This document shows, one piece after another, positions 51,009 through 58,562 of a DNA stretch of 64,000 nt. A program made the position numbers and the translations under genes. This stretch comes from Streptomyces sp. NBC_00510. GTDB lineage: Bacteria; Actinomycetota; Actinomycetes; Streptomycetales; Streptomycetaceae. Location: positions 3,038,001 to 3,102,000 of the forward strand of contig CP107851.1 in the NCBI GenBank assembly GCA_036013505.1, given 5' to 3'. The notes below the pieces were generated by a model. The model worked only from the letters and a program-made list of their open reading frames with translations. It did not search any database and was not told the DNA's origin. Position 1 is the first letter of the stretch. Each line of letters begins with the position of its first letter.

Positions 51009-52462
51009 GCGGACGTGACCTCCTTCGCGGTCATCGTGAAAACTGCCATCTGGGTGGGCGGGCCGACCTCGGGGTCGTCGGGGCCGACGGGGACGAACCG
51101 CACGCCGTAGCCGTATCGTCCGGCGACCTGCTCCGCCCACGAGCGGAACTCCGCCCGCGTCCACTCGAAGCGGTGGTCCGCGTGCCGGGCGTGCCCGGCG
51201 GGCAGCGTCTCCCAGCGCACGTTGTACTCGACGTTCGGCGTGGTCACGACCACGGTCGCGGGTCGTGCCGCACCGAAGACGGCGTACTCCAGGGCGGGGA
51301 GCCGGGGCAGGTCGAGGTGCTCGACGACCTCGCTGAGCACCGCGGCGTCGTAGCCCTTGAGGCGGGCGTCGGTGTACGTCAGGGAACCCTGCACGAGCCG
51401 GACGCGGGAGGACTGCCGCTCGCCCATGCGGTCCAGCCGCAGTCGCCGCGCCGCCTCGCCCAGGGCCCGGGCCGATACGTCGACGCCGAGGATCTCGGTG
51501 AAGCGGACGTCCTTCAGCAACGCGCCGACCAGCTGGCCCTGACCGCAGCCGAGGTCGAGGACCCGGCTCGCCCCGGCGTCGCGCAGCTCCGCCAGGATCG
51601 CCTCGCGGCGCTGCACCGCCAGGGGCAGCGGCTTCTCCTCGGTGTCCACCTCCTCGTCGACGGCGTTGTCCAGCTCCTCGGCCTCGCTGTCGTCGGCCTC
51701 GGCGAGCCGGGCCAGTTCCAGCCGCTCCATGGCCTGCCGGGTCAGCGACCAGCGGCGGGCGAGGTAGCGGCTGGTGATCAGCCGCTGCTCCGGGTGGACG
51801 GCGAGCCATCCGTCGCCCATGCGCAGCAGCTTGTCGACCTCGTCGGGCGACACCCAGTAGTGCTTGGCGTCGTCCAGGACCGGGAGCAGCACGTACAGGT
51901 GCCGCAGGGCCTCGGACAGCCGCAGCTCCCCCTCCAGGGCCAGCCGCACGTAGCGCGACTCGCCCCACTCGGGGAACTGCTCGTCCAGCGCGACCGGTTC
52001 GGCCTCGACGGTCCAGCCCAGCGGCTCGAACAGCCGGCGGACGAGGGCGGCGCCGCCGCGCGCGGGCACGGCGGGGATCTCGATCCGCAGCGGCAGGGGC
52101 TGCGCGGCCCGCTCGGGGCGGGCGTCGCAGACGCCCCTCAGAGCGCTGGCGAACACCGTGCGGAGGGCGACCGCCAGCAGCGACGAGGCGGCGTACGGCC
52201 GGTCGTTGACGTAGTGCCCGAGAGCGGAGTCCGGGGCCCCGCCCCGGCCCTTGCCCTTGCCGCGCCGCACGAGCGCCACCGGATCGACCTCCAGCAGCAG
52301 CGCGGCCGTGCACCGTTGCTCGGACGCCACGGGGTAGAAGACGTGGGCGTCGCCGTAGGAGGTCGAGAAGACCTGGGCCTTCTCCGGATGCTTGTGCAGC
52401 AGGAAGCCGAGGTCCGTGGCGGGCATGCCGCCGCTGCCGGTGGTCGTTATCGTCAGGAACAC
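51005..52462 (-). CDS. hen1: 3'-terminal RNA ribose 2'-O-methyltransferase (Hen1)
   Basis: Methylates the 2'-OH at the 3' end of cut RNA before Pnkp seals it, protecting the junction from repeat ribotoxin cleavage. The 485-residue protein has an N-terminal Pnkp-interacting/ligase-activating domain (~1-240) and a C-terminal SAM methyltransferase: SRVLDLGCGQGQLVGALL (motif I) and the metal-binding set in SEVVEHLDLPRL (Glu/His) and RHADHRFEWTRAEF (His). An acidic hinge (EADDSEAEELDNAVDEEVD) separates them. GTG 52462 lacks an SD, but a GATACT six bases before it suggests a leaderless promoter inside the end of mmuM; mmuM overlaps it by ten bases. Confidence 0.93.
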   Translation of the reverse strand: MFLTITTTGSGGMPATDLGFLLHKHPEKAQVFSTSYGDAHVFYPVASEQRCTAALLLEVDPVALVRRGKGKGRGGAPDSALGHYVNDRPYAASSLLAVALRTVFASALRGVCDARPERAAQPLPLRIEIPAVPARGGAALVRRLFEPLGWTVEAEPVALDEQFPEWGESRYVRLALEGELRLSEALRHLYVLLPVLDDAKHYWVSPDEVDKLLRMGDGWLAVHPEQRLITSRYLARRWSLTRQAMERLELARLAEADDSEAEELDNAVDEEVDTEEKPLPLAVQRREAILAELRDAGASRVLDLGCGQGQLVGALLKDVRFTEILGVDVSARALGEAARRLRLDRMGERQSSRVRLVQGSLTYTDARLKGYDAAVLSEVVEHLDLPRLPALEYAVFGAARPATVVVTTPNVEYNVRWETLPAGHARHADHRFEWTRAEFRSWAEQVAGRYGYGVRFVPVGPDDPEVGPPTQMAVFTMTAKEVTSA

Positions 52463-53415
52463 CGCCTGAGTATCGCCTGCCCGTCCCCGCTCCGAACAGC
52501 GGTTTTCCCCGACTGTGGGGTGAGTGCGCAGGCGAGGGCGGATATCTGCGCGGGCCCGACCCGGCAGCATCCCCCGATGAGCCGGGCACCGGCCCGCTGC
52601 CAGCCGGACGCCAGTGCCGGGTCGAAGACGGAGCCGCCGCGCCAGTCCCGGGCCCGTTCGTCCCAGCTCTCGCCGCTGTTGGGGTAGACGACCACGGGAA
52701 GGTCCACGGTCGCCGCCGCCGTCTCGACCGCCCGGGCAGCGTCGGCCGGGTCGCAGCAGTTGACGCCGACGGCGATCACCGCGTCCGCGTCCGCCGCGAT
52801 CCGGAACGCCTCCTCCAGCGGCTGACCCGCCCGGGTAGTCCCGCCGGCGACGGTGTAGCTCAGCCAGACCGGCACCCCGAGGTCGCCGACGATCCTCAGC
52901 AGCGCCTCCGCCTCATCGGTGTCCGGCACGGTCTCCAGCGCCAGGACGTCCGGACCGGCCTCGGCCAGCGTCTCGATCCTGGGCCGGTGGAAGCGCTCCA
53001 GTTCCGCCACGCTCAGCCCGTAGCGGCCCCGGTACTCGCTGCCGTCCGCGAGCATGGCGCCGTACGGTCCCACGGAGGCCGCCACCCATACGTCCTCGCG
53101 GTCGCGGGCGGCGGCACGGGCGAGGGCGACGCTGCGGCGCAGCAGGGCGGTCGCCTCCTGCCGTCCGATGCCGCGCGCGGCGAAGCCCTCGTAGGTCGCC
53201 TGGTAGCTGGAGGTGATGAGCACCCGCGCGCCCGCCCTTACGTAGGCGGTGTGCGCCGCCTCGATCTGCTCCGGCGCGTCGGCGAGCAGCCGGGCCGACC
53301 AGAGCGCGTCGGCCAGGTCGCAGCCCTGGTCGGCGAGCTGGTTGGACAGCCCGCCGTCGAGGACGACGGTGGACTCGGCGAGGGCTTGCGCCAGGGGCCG
53401 GTGGGGTGCGGGCAT
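52453..53415 (-). CDS. mmuM: Homocysteine S-methyltransferase
   Basis: Makes methionine from homocysteine using S-methylmethionine or SAM. The 320-residue TIM-barrel protein has the start VVLDGGLSNQLADQG, TSSYQATYEGF, and the three zinc cysteines in GVNCCDP (one) and GGCCRVGP (two). ATG 53415 has AAGGAG nine bases upstream. The 3' end overlaps the hen1 start by ten bases. A link to RNA methylation (methyl supply) is conceivable but unproven; the overlap alone may reflect compactness. Confidence 0.9.
   Translation of the reverse strand: MPAPHRPLAQALAESTVVLDGGLSNQLADQGCDLADALWSARLLADAPEQIEAAHTAYVRAGARVLITSSYQATYEGFAARGIGRQEATALLRRSVALARAAARDREDVWVAASVGPYGAMLADGSEYRGRYGLSVAELERFHRPRIETLAEAGPDVLALETVPDTDEAEALLRIVGDLGVPVWLSYTVAGGTTRAGQPLEEAFRIAADADAVIAVGVNCCDPADAARAVETAAATVDLPVVVYPNSGESWDERARDWRGGSVFDPALASGWQRAGARLIGGCCRVGPAQISALACALTPQSGKTAVRSGDGQAILRRCS
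52463..52474 (-). promoter_or_regulatory. Candidate leaderless promoter of hen1-pnkp
   Basis: On the minus strand GATACT lies six bases before the hen1 GTG, inside the last codons of mmuM. The spacing equals that at the RNase D gene. No SD is present. Confidence 0.4.
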
Positions 53416-53446
53416 CGCGGGTGCTCCTTGCGGTGGTGTGCCGGGG

Positions 53447-54370
53447 TCAGCCGAGCTGCGACTGGACCTCGGAGGCGATCAGTTCCAGGTGCCCGAGGTC
53501 GCTCAGGTCCAGGATCTGCAGGTAGAAGCGGGTGGCACCGAGCTCGGCGTAGCGGCCGATCTTGTCGACGACCTCGGCAGGGGACCCGGCGAGGCCGTTG
53601 GCCTTGAGCTCGTCGACCTCGCGGCCGATGGTGGCGGCCCGGCGGGCGACCTCGGCGTCGTCCTTGCCGACGCACACGACGAGGGCGTTGGAGTAGACGA
53701 TCTCGTCCTTGCCCCGGCCGTGCTCCTCGGCGGCCTCCCGCACCCGGGCGAACTGCTGGGCGGTGTCCTCCAGCGAACCGAACGGCAGGTTGAACTCGTC
53801 GGCGTAGCGGGCCGCGAGCCGTGGGGTGCGCCTGGCGCCGTGCCCACCGATGAGGACGGGGAGCTTGGCCTGGGCCGGCTTGGGCAGGGCGGGCGAGTTC
53901 TCCACCGTGTAGTGCGTGCCCTTGAAGTCGAAGGTCTCGCCCGTCGGGGTGCCCCACAGCCCGGTGACGATGGCGAGCTGCTCCTCCAGCCTGGCGAACT
54001 TCTCCTTCGGGAAGGGGATGCCGTACGCGGTGTGCTCGTCCGCGTACCACCCGGCGCCCAGGCCCAGCTCGACGCGACCGCCCGACATCTGGTCCACCTG
54101 CGCGACCTGGATGGCGAGCACACCGGGCAGCCGGAACGTGGCGGCCGTCATCAGGGTGCCGAGCCGGATCCGCTTCGTCTCGCGGGCGAGTCCGGCCAGG
54201 GTGATCCACGCGTCGGTCGGCCCCGGCAGACCGTCCGCGTCGCCCATCTTGAGGTAGTGGTCCGACCGGAAGAAGGCATCAAAGCCGAGCTCCTCGGTCG
54301 CCTTGGCGACGGAGAGCAGGGTGTCGTACGAGGCCCCTTGCTGGGGCTCGGTGAAGATTCGAAGATCCAT
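53447..54370 (-). CDS. LLM-class F420-dependent oxidoreductase
   Basis: A luciferase-like TIM-barrel protein of 307 residues starting MDLRIFTEPQQGASYDT. Typical segments are FRSDHYLKMGD, RLGTLMTAATFRLPGVLAIQVAQVDQMSGGRVELGLGAGW and PVLIGGHGARRTPRLAARYADEFN, which position F420 or FMN. Actinomycetes mostly use F420 in this family. ATG 54370 was chosen as the conserved start; a GGAG motif is very close (three bases), so initiation may be weak. Substrate unknown. It lies 31 bp upstream of mmuM on the same strand. Confidence 0.88.
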   Translation of the reverse strand: MDLRIFTEPQQGASYDTLLSVAKATEELGFDAFFRSDHYLKMGDADGLPGPTDAWITLAGLARETKRIRLGTLMTAATFRLPGVLAIQVAQVDQMSGGRVELGLGAGWYADEHTAYGIPFPKEKFARLEEQLAIVTGLWGTPTGETFDFKGTHYTVENSPALPKPAQAKLPVLIGGHGARRTPRLAARYADEFNLPFGSLEDTAQQFARVREAAEEHGRGKDEIVYSNALVVCVGKDDAEVARRAATIGREVDELKANGLAGSPAEVVDKIGRYAELGATRFYLQILDLSDLGHLELIASEVQSQLG

Positions 54371-54488
54371 GACTCCATCCTGCACCTCTCCGGTCCGAAT
54401 CGATCGGCAACCTGTCGCGCGTGGCACCTTCCCGGGCCGGGGGCGACGGCACTCCGCCAACTCCGTTCACGCTCCGGCGGCTTACCGC

Positions 54489-54944
54489 TCATGCGCCCTC
54501 CCGCTGCCGCGCCTCGACCGCGCGCAAGAGCACACCCACCCGGTCCTTGGACTCGTCGGCGGCGTCCACCGCCTCGATGCACTGCCAGTACTCCGTCTCG
54601 CTCTCGGCGGCGCAGGCCACCGAGACCAGGGCCATGCCCAGCTCCGACAGCAGCTCGCGCAGTTCGCGCAAGGTCCCGGCCGGCTCGCGCACGTCGGTGA
54701 GCAGGGACGCCCGCAACGGCCCGGAGGCCACCCCCGGAGGTCCCGTGGCGCCGCACGCCCTGCCGCCCGCCTCGCAGACGGAGAAGCCTGGGGTGCGCAG
54801 CTCGGGCGCCCCGTGGAGGGCGAGGTGGCTGCCGACCGCCTCCGTCAGCGCCTGTACCTGCCAGGCCTCCGCCATCAGCTCACGCTCGGTCCCGCCGCTT
54901 CGCAGCGCCTCCCGCGTGGCCCGGATCAGCCGTACCGCGTCCAT
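54489..54944 (-). CDS. DUF6099-like small protein of unknown function
   Basis: I recognise it only as a streptomycete conserved protein, tentatively DUF6099. The 151-residue protein opens with MDAVRLIRATREALRSGG and is helical, with a Cys/Gly-rich middle (FSVCEAGGRACGATGPPG) and a long C-terminal helix pair (LRELRELLSELGMALVSVACAAESETEYW). ATG 54944 has GGAGG about nine bases upstream; GTG 54947 directly before it is an alternative. No signal peptide. Confidence 0.65.
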   Translation of the reverse strand: MDAVRLIRATREALRSGGTERELMAEAWQVQALTEAVGSHLALHGAPELRTPGFSVCEAGGRACGATGPPGVASGPLRASLLTDVREPAGTLRELRELLSELGMALVSVACAAESETEYWQCIEAVDAADESKDRVGVLLRAVEARQREGA

Positions 54945-55185
54945 CACGACGCACCTCCGCCCCGTCTCCGCCCCGTCGATCCCGCTCCTCACTCAGAGTG
55001 ACGGATCGTGACGCGAGGTGGAAGTGGCCGGTTCCCGCCTGTGGACAACCCGCTCACCCGCCCGTGCCAACGGGCGAACGCGCGGTTGACCGATGGACCG
55101 GTGAACCGACGGACCTGTGAATCGATCGGCGGCCCGGCGCGCGCACCCGCGACGCCCGCACCCGCGACGCACCGGCCGCCGCGCC

Positions 55186-55518
55186 TCAGTCCCCGGCCCC
55201 CGGCAGCGGGAAGCGCAGCTCGTTGCGGTCGATCTTGGCGGACAGCGCCTCGAGCACGTCGACACCGAGCACCTCGCAGAACTGCAGCAGGTACGCGAGC
55301 ACGTCCGCCACCTCGTCCCGCACCCGGTGGGCGCTGTCGGGCTCCTCCATGACCCGTGCGGCCTGCTCGGGCGTGAGCCACTGGAAGATCTCCAGGAGCT
55401 CGGAGGCCTCGACGCTCAGGGCCACGGCCAGGTTCTTGGGCGTGTGGTACGGCTCCCAGCGCCGGGCGGCCGCGAAGGCGGCCAGCCTGCGCTGCAGCGC
55501 GTGCAGATCCTCGGTCAC
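55186..55518 (-). CDS. MazG-like nucleotide pyrophosphohydrolase
   Basis: A 110-residue all-alpha NTP pyrophosphatase of the MazG/RS21-C6 group. The metal site is EASELLEIFQW followed by VRDEVADVLAYLLQF, giving the ExxE...ExxD pattern. RRWEPYHTPKNLAVALSVEA precedes it, as in dCTP pyrophosphatases. It likely hydrolyses a non-canonical or excess dNTP to the monophosphate. GTG 55518 has a poor SD and lies ten bases after the stop of the AAA-ATPase gene, suggesting co-transcription. A 240-bp gap follows downstream with GC-rich sequence only. Confidence 0.87.
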   Translation of the reverse strand: MTEDLHALQRRLAAFAAARRWEPYHTPKNLAVALSVEASELLEIFQWLTPEQAARVMEEPDSAHRVRDEVADVLAYLLQFCEVLGVDVLEALSAKIDRNELRFPLPGAGD

Positions 55519-55528
55519 ACCCGCAGGT

Positions 55529-56797
55529 CTACCCCATCGCCGCCGCGTGCTGCGCCGGGGCCTGCCCGGCCGGCGGGGCCCCGGCGTCCGGCGCATCCGG
55601 ACCCGTCCCCTGGGCCGGCACCCGTTCCGGGTCGGCCGCGGCGCTCCCGAGGCGCAGCAGGTTGACCCCGTCCGCCCCCTCGGCCACCGAGGGGTCGTGC
55701 ACCGTGCCGAGCAGCCTGATGTGGCCGCGCTCGGCGACCAGGGCGGCCAGCGCCAGCAACTGCCGCGTCTGCGCCCGGTCGAGACCGGCGTCCAGTCCGT
55801 CCGCCAGGACCGTGAGCACCTGCACGGCGTCCGGCACCTCGGCGCTGGTGTCCACCTCCAGCACGCCCGGCCCGGTGAGCAGCACCAGCGCCAGCGCGAG
55901 GAAGCGCAACTCCCCGTCGCCGAGCCGGTCCACCGGCACCAGCCCCAGCGGTCCCCGGTCGATGGCCGCCAGTACGGACTCCGCGTACGCCCCCGTCCCC
56001 GGCTCCCCCGCGGGGATCACCGTCAGTCCCTCGACGGGCGGGCTGCACACCGCCCGCAGGGCACCGACCAGCGCCGCGTGCCGCGTACGGCACTCGCCCT
56101 GGGTGCGGCGCAGCACCGCCGAGAGGTTGTCGCAGCCGCCGCGGAGCAGGCCGTCCGCCACGCGCGCGGGTTCCCGCATCGCGTGCGGCCGGGGGTCGAC
56201 GGGGAACGCCCCACGCAGCGCGAGCACCGTCTGCTCGGCGGCGGCGAGCACCAGCCGCTGCCCCTGCGTCGTCCCCGCGACGCGCAGCGGCAGCAGGGAG
56301 GTGGCCAGCCGGTCGTCGGGCAGCGGGGCCCGGGTCACCGGGACCAGCCCCGCCGTGTGCCAGGCCGCCTGGACCGTGCGCCGTCCCGGGTCGCGCAGCG
56401 CGGTGGCGAGCAGGGTCTCCCCGGCGCCGGTCAACCGCTCGCCGACGATGCGCAGTTCGGGTTCGGTCTGCACGGCGACGTCGAGCACGACGGGGCCGAC
56501 CGCGCCGTCCACCGTGCACCCGATGCGGAATCCGCGCCGCCCCTCCGCGTCCGGCCGGGCCGCGTGGGGCACGCAGGCCGCCACTCCCCCGCGCACGCCG
56601 TCGAACGCCGTCGCCAGTTCCTCTCCCGCGGCGAGCCGGCCGAGCAGGCCGAGCCCCTCCAGGACGCTGGACTTGCCGGTCCCGCTCGCCCCGCCCAGCA
56701 GGGTGAGCGGCCCGAGCGGGAAGCTCGCGCCGCGATGCGACTTGAACGCGGAGAGCCGCAGTTCGGTGACGACCGGGCGGTCACGCTTCGTGCTCAT
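55529..56797 (-). CDS. AAA/ABC-type ATPase with altered Walker B
   Basis: A 422-residue SMC/RecF-like ATPase. It begins VVTELRLSAFKSHRGASFPLGPLTLLGGASGTGKSSVLEGLGLL, a clear Walker A. An ABC-signature-like LGDGELRFLALALVLLTGP lies at ~285-303. The expected Walker B LLLLDEP just after reads VLEVDTSAE, so the catalytic Glu is missing at the usual place. LLGTVHDPS supplies an H-loop-like His. Relatives act in DNA repair, recombination or phage defence; this one may bind ATP more than hydrolyse it. ATG 56797, with no clear SD. Ten bases upstream of the MazG-like gene. Confidence 0.8.
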   Translation of the reverse strand: MSTKRDRPVVTELRLSAFKSHRGASFPLGPLTLLGGASGTGKSSVLEGLGLLGRLAAGEELATAFDGVRGGVAACVPHAARPDAEGRRGFRIGCTVDGAVGPVVLDVAVQTEPELRIVGERLTGAGETLLATALRDPGRRTVQAAWHTAGLVPVTRAPLPDDRLATSLLPLRVAGTTQGQRLVLAAAEQTVLALRGAFPVDPRPHAMREPARVADGLLRGGCDNLSAVLRRTQGECRTRHAALVGALRAVCSPPVEGLTVIPAGEPGTGAYAESVLAAIDRGPLGLVPVDRLGDGELRFLALALVLLTGPGVLEVDTSAEVPDAVQVLTVLADGLDAGLDRAQTRQLLALAALVAERGHIRLLGTVHDPSVAEGADGVNLLRLGSAAADPERVPAQGTGPDAPDAGAPPAGQAPAQHAAAMG

Positions 56798-56899
56798 GGA
56801 CGCGAACGTAGCGGCGGCGCCCGGTGCCGAACCGTTCCGCCGGGCCGGTGGTCCTCCGAAAGTGGGTAAGCCCGGCGAGGCGAAGGTTAATGTGGCAGG

Positions 56900-57442
56900 G
56901 TGACCGGATACGTGGCGCTCCTGCGCGGGATCAACGTCGGGGCGACGACCAGGCTCCCGATGCAGGACCTGCGGCAGCTGCTGGAGGAGATCGGCGGCGC
57001 CTGCGTGCGCACCCATCTGCAGAGCGGCAACGCCCTGTTCGAGCACGAGCAGGCCGACCCGGGGAAGCTGGCGGACGCCCTGGAGGCGGCCATCGCCGCG
57101 GCGTTCGACGGGCGGAAGGTGCCGTGCGTCGTCCGCGAGGCGGCCGCGCTCGCCGGGGTCGTCGAGCGCAACCCGTTCGACATGACGGGCGTCGATCCCG
57201 CGCGCTTCCTGGTCACCTTCCTGTCCGGGCCGGTCGATCCGGACCGGATCGCCGGTCTCGACCCGGCCGACTTCGCGCCCGACGACTTCCGTCCCGGCGA
57301 GCGCGAGATCTACGTGCACTGCCCGGGCGGGGTGCAGAAGACCCGGCTCTCCCACGCGCTGTGGGAGAAGCGCCTGGGTCTGACGGCCACGGCCCGCAAC
57401 TGGAACACCGTGACCCGCCTGGCGGCGATGGCCGCGGAGTGA
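56900..57442 (+). CDS. DUF1697 family protein
   Basis: A 180-residue protein with the family start GYVALLRGINVGATTRLPM, THLQSGNALFEH in the middle and TARNWNTVTRLAAMA at the end, all highly characteristic. The family has no established function. GTG 56900 start. Divergent from the AAA ATPase and convergent with the secreted esterase, with a shared hairpin after the stop. Confidence 0.9.
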   Translation: MTGYVALLRGINVGATTRLPMQDLRQLLEEIGGACVRTHLQSGNALFEHEQADPGKLADALEAAIAAAFDGRKVPCVVREAAALAGVVERNPFDMTGVDPARFLVTFLSGPVDPDRIAGLDPADFAPDDFRPGEREIYVHCPGGVQKTRLSHALWEKRLGLTATARNWNTVTRLAAMAAE

Positions 57443-57469
57443 CGGGGCGGGGCCGGCGCGCGCCCCGTC
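57441..57469. terminator. Hairpin between convergent DUF1697 and esterase genes
   Basis: A 9-bp stem GACGGGGCG/CGCCCCGTC (57441-57449 with 57461-57469), 11-base loop. It starts at the DUF1697 stop and lies before the esterase stop on the other strand; usable in both directions. Confidence 0.6.
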
Positions 57470-57481
57470 ACCCCCTCCCGC

Positions 57482-58477
57482 TCAGCCCAGGCCCCAGCCC
57501 GTCCCGAGCCGGTACGCCGCGCAGAGGTTGACGTCGAGCATGTAGGCGGCGGCCGTGCCGCACTGGGCCGCCCCGCTGCCCGGGTCGACGGGCTGGCCGT
57601 GTCCCATGCCCGTGATGCTGTACGTCTCGACGACGGCGGCGCCGGAGGCGTCCTTGTACGTCCGGTGCGGGAAGCCCGCCACGGTGTCGGAGACGTCGGC
57701 GGTCTGGTCGGCGCCGTGCACGTCCGTCCACTGCCGTACGAGGTCGTCCATGTTGACGGGCTTGACCGTGTAGTCGGCGGTGCCCTGGAAGACGGTCAGC
57801 CGCGGCCACGGGCCCGCGTGCCCGGGGAAGGCGGCGCGGACCCGGGCCCCCCACTGCGCGGGGGTCTGCGTCGCGCCGACGTACATGCACACGTACGGCG
57901 AACCCGCCGCCTGCGCGCAGCCGTACGGCAGCCCGGCGACCACGCCGCCCGCGGCGTACACGTCGGGATAGGCCGCCATCATCACCGCGGTCATCGCGCC
58001 GCCCGCGGAGAGCCCGGTGACGTACACCCGGGCCGGATCCCCGCCGGCGTCCGCGATCTGGCGGTCGGTCATCTGCCGGATGGAGGCGGCCTCGCCCTGG
58101 CCGCGCGCGATGTCGCCGGTCTGGAACCAGTTGAAGCACTGGCTGAGGTTGTTGGCCGAGGTCTGCCCGGGCAGCACCACGGAGAAGCCCCAGCGGTCCG
58201 CCAGGGCGGTCCAGCCGCTCTGGGCGCCGTACCCCTGGGCGTTCTGGGTGCAGCCGTGGAGGGCGACGACGACCGGCCGGCCCTGCGGCAGCCCGGCGGG
58301 GACGTAACGGTACATCCGCAGCGCGCCCGGGTTGCTGCCGAAGCCCGTCACCTCCTCGATCGCGCCGGCGGCGTGGGCGGGACGGACGGGGACGAGCGCG
58401 GCGAGGAGCGCCACGAGGACGGCGAGCAGGGCGGCACGCGGGCGGCCCCGGTGGAGTGCGGCTCTGAGTAAGGTCAT
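57482..58477 (-). CDS. Secreted PHB-depolymerase-family esterase
   Basis: A 331-residue alpha/beta hydrolase. The signal peptide (RPRAALLAVLVALLAALVPVRPAHAA) ends with AHA|AG. The oxyanion region is VVVALHGCTQNAQGYG, the nucleophile elbow is VTGLSAGGAMTAVM (Ser), and later Asp/His candidates are in FQGTADYTV and GMGHGQPVD. This order matches extracellular poly(3-hydroxybutyrate) depolymerases and related feruloyl/acetylxylan esterases. No substrate-binding module is attached, so it may favour soluble esters. ATG 58477 was chosen at the start of the signal peptide. Exported by Sec. Confidence 0.87.
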   Translation of the reverse strand: MTLLRAALHRGRPRAALLAVLVALLAALVPVRPAHAAGAIEEVTGFGSNPGALRMYRYVPAGLPQGRPVVVALHGCTQNAQGYGAQSGWTALADRWGFSVVLPGQTSANNLSQCFNWFQTGDIARGQGEAASIRQMTDRQIADAGGDPARVYVTGLSAGGAMTAVMMAAYPDVYAAGGVVAGLPYGCAQAAGSPYVCMYVGATQTPAQWGARVRAAFPGHAGPWPRLTVFQGTADYTVKPVNMDDLVRQWTDVHGADQTADVSDTVAGFPHRTYKDASGAAVVETYSITGMGHGQPVDPGSGAAQCGTAAAYMLDVNLCAAYRLGTGWGLG

Positions 58478-58517
58478 GCGCCGGACGGTAGGAGCGGTGC
58501 GGCGCCCGCGACATGGC

Positions 58518-58557
58518 CCGGGGCACCACATCGCGGGCGCCGCGCGTGGTGCCCCGG
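58518..58557 (-). terminator. Terminator of the ribosomal-protection gene
   Basis: A perfect 12-bp stem (58518-58529 with 58546-58557), five bases after the stop of the TetM/OtrA-like gene. Confidence 0.8.
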
Positions 58558-58562
58558 ACCGC

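Noticed and set aside
47088-51110. A 1,340-codon open frame on the plus strand
   Set aside because: It is antisense to argF, arcA and pnkp, which have complete motifs. Its composition (Arg/Val/Gly/His/Gln-rich, no domains) is the usual high-GC shadow frame.
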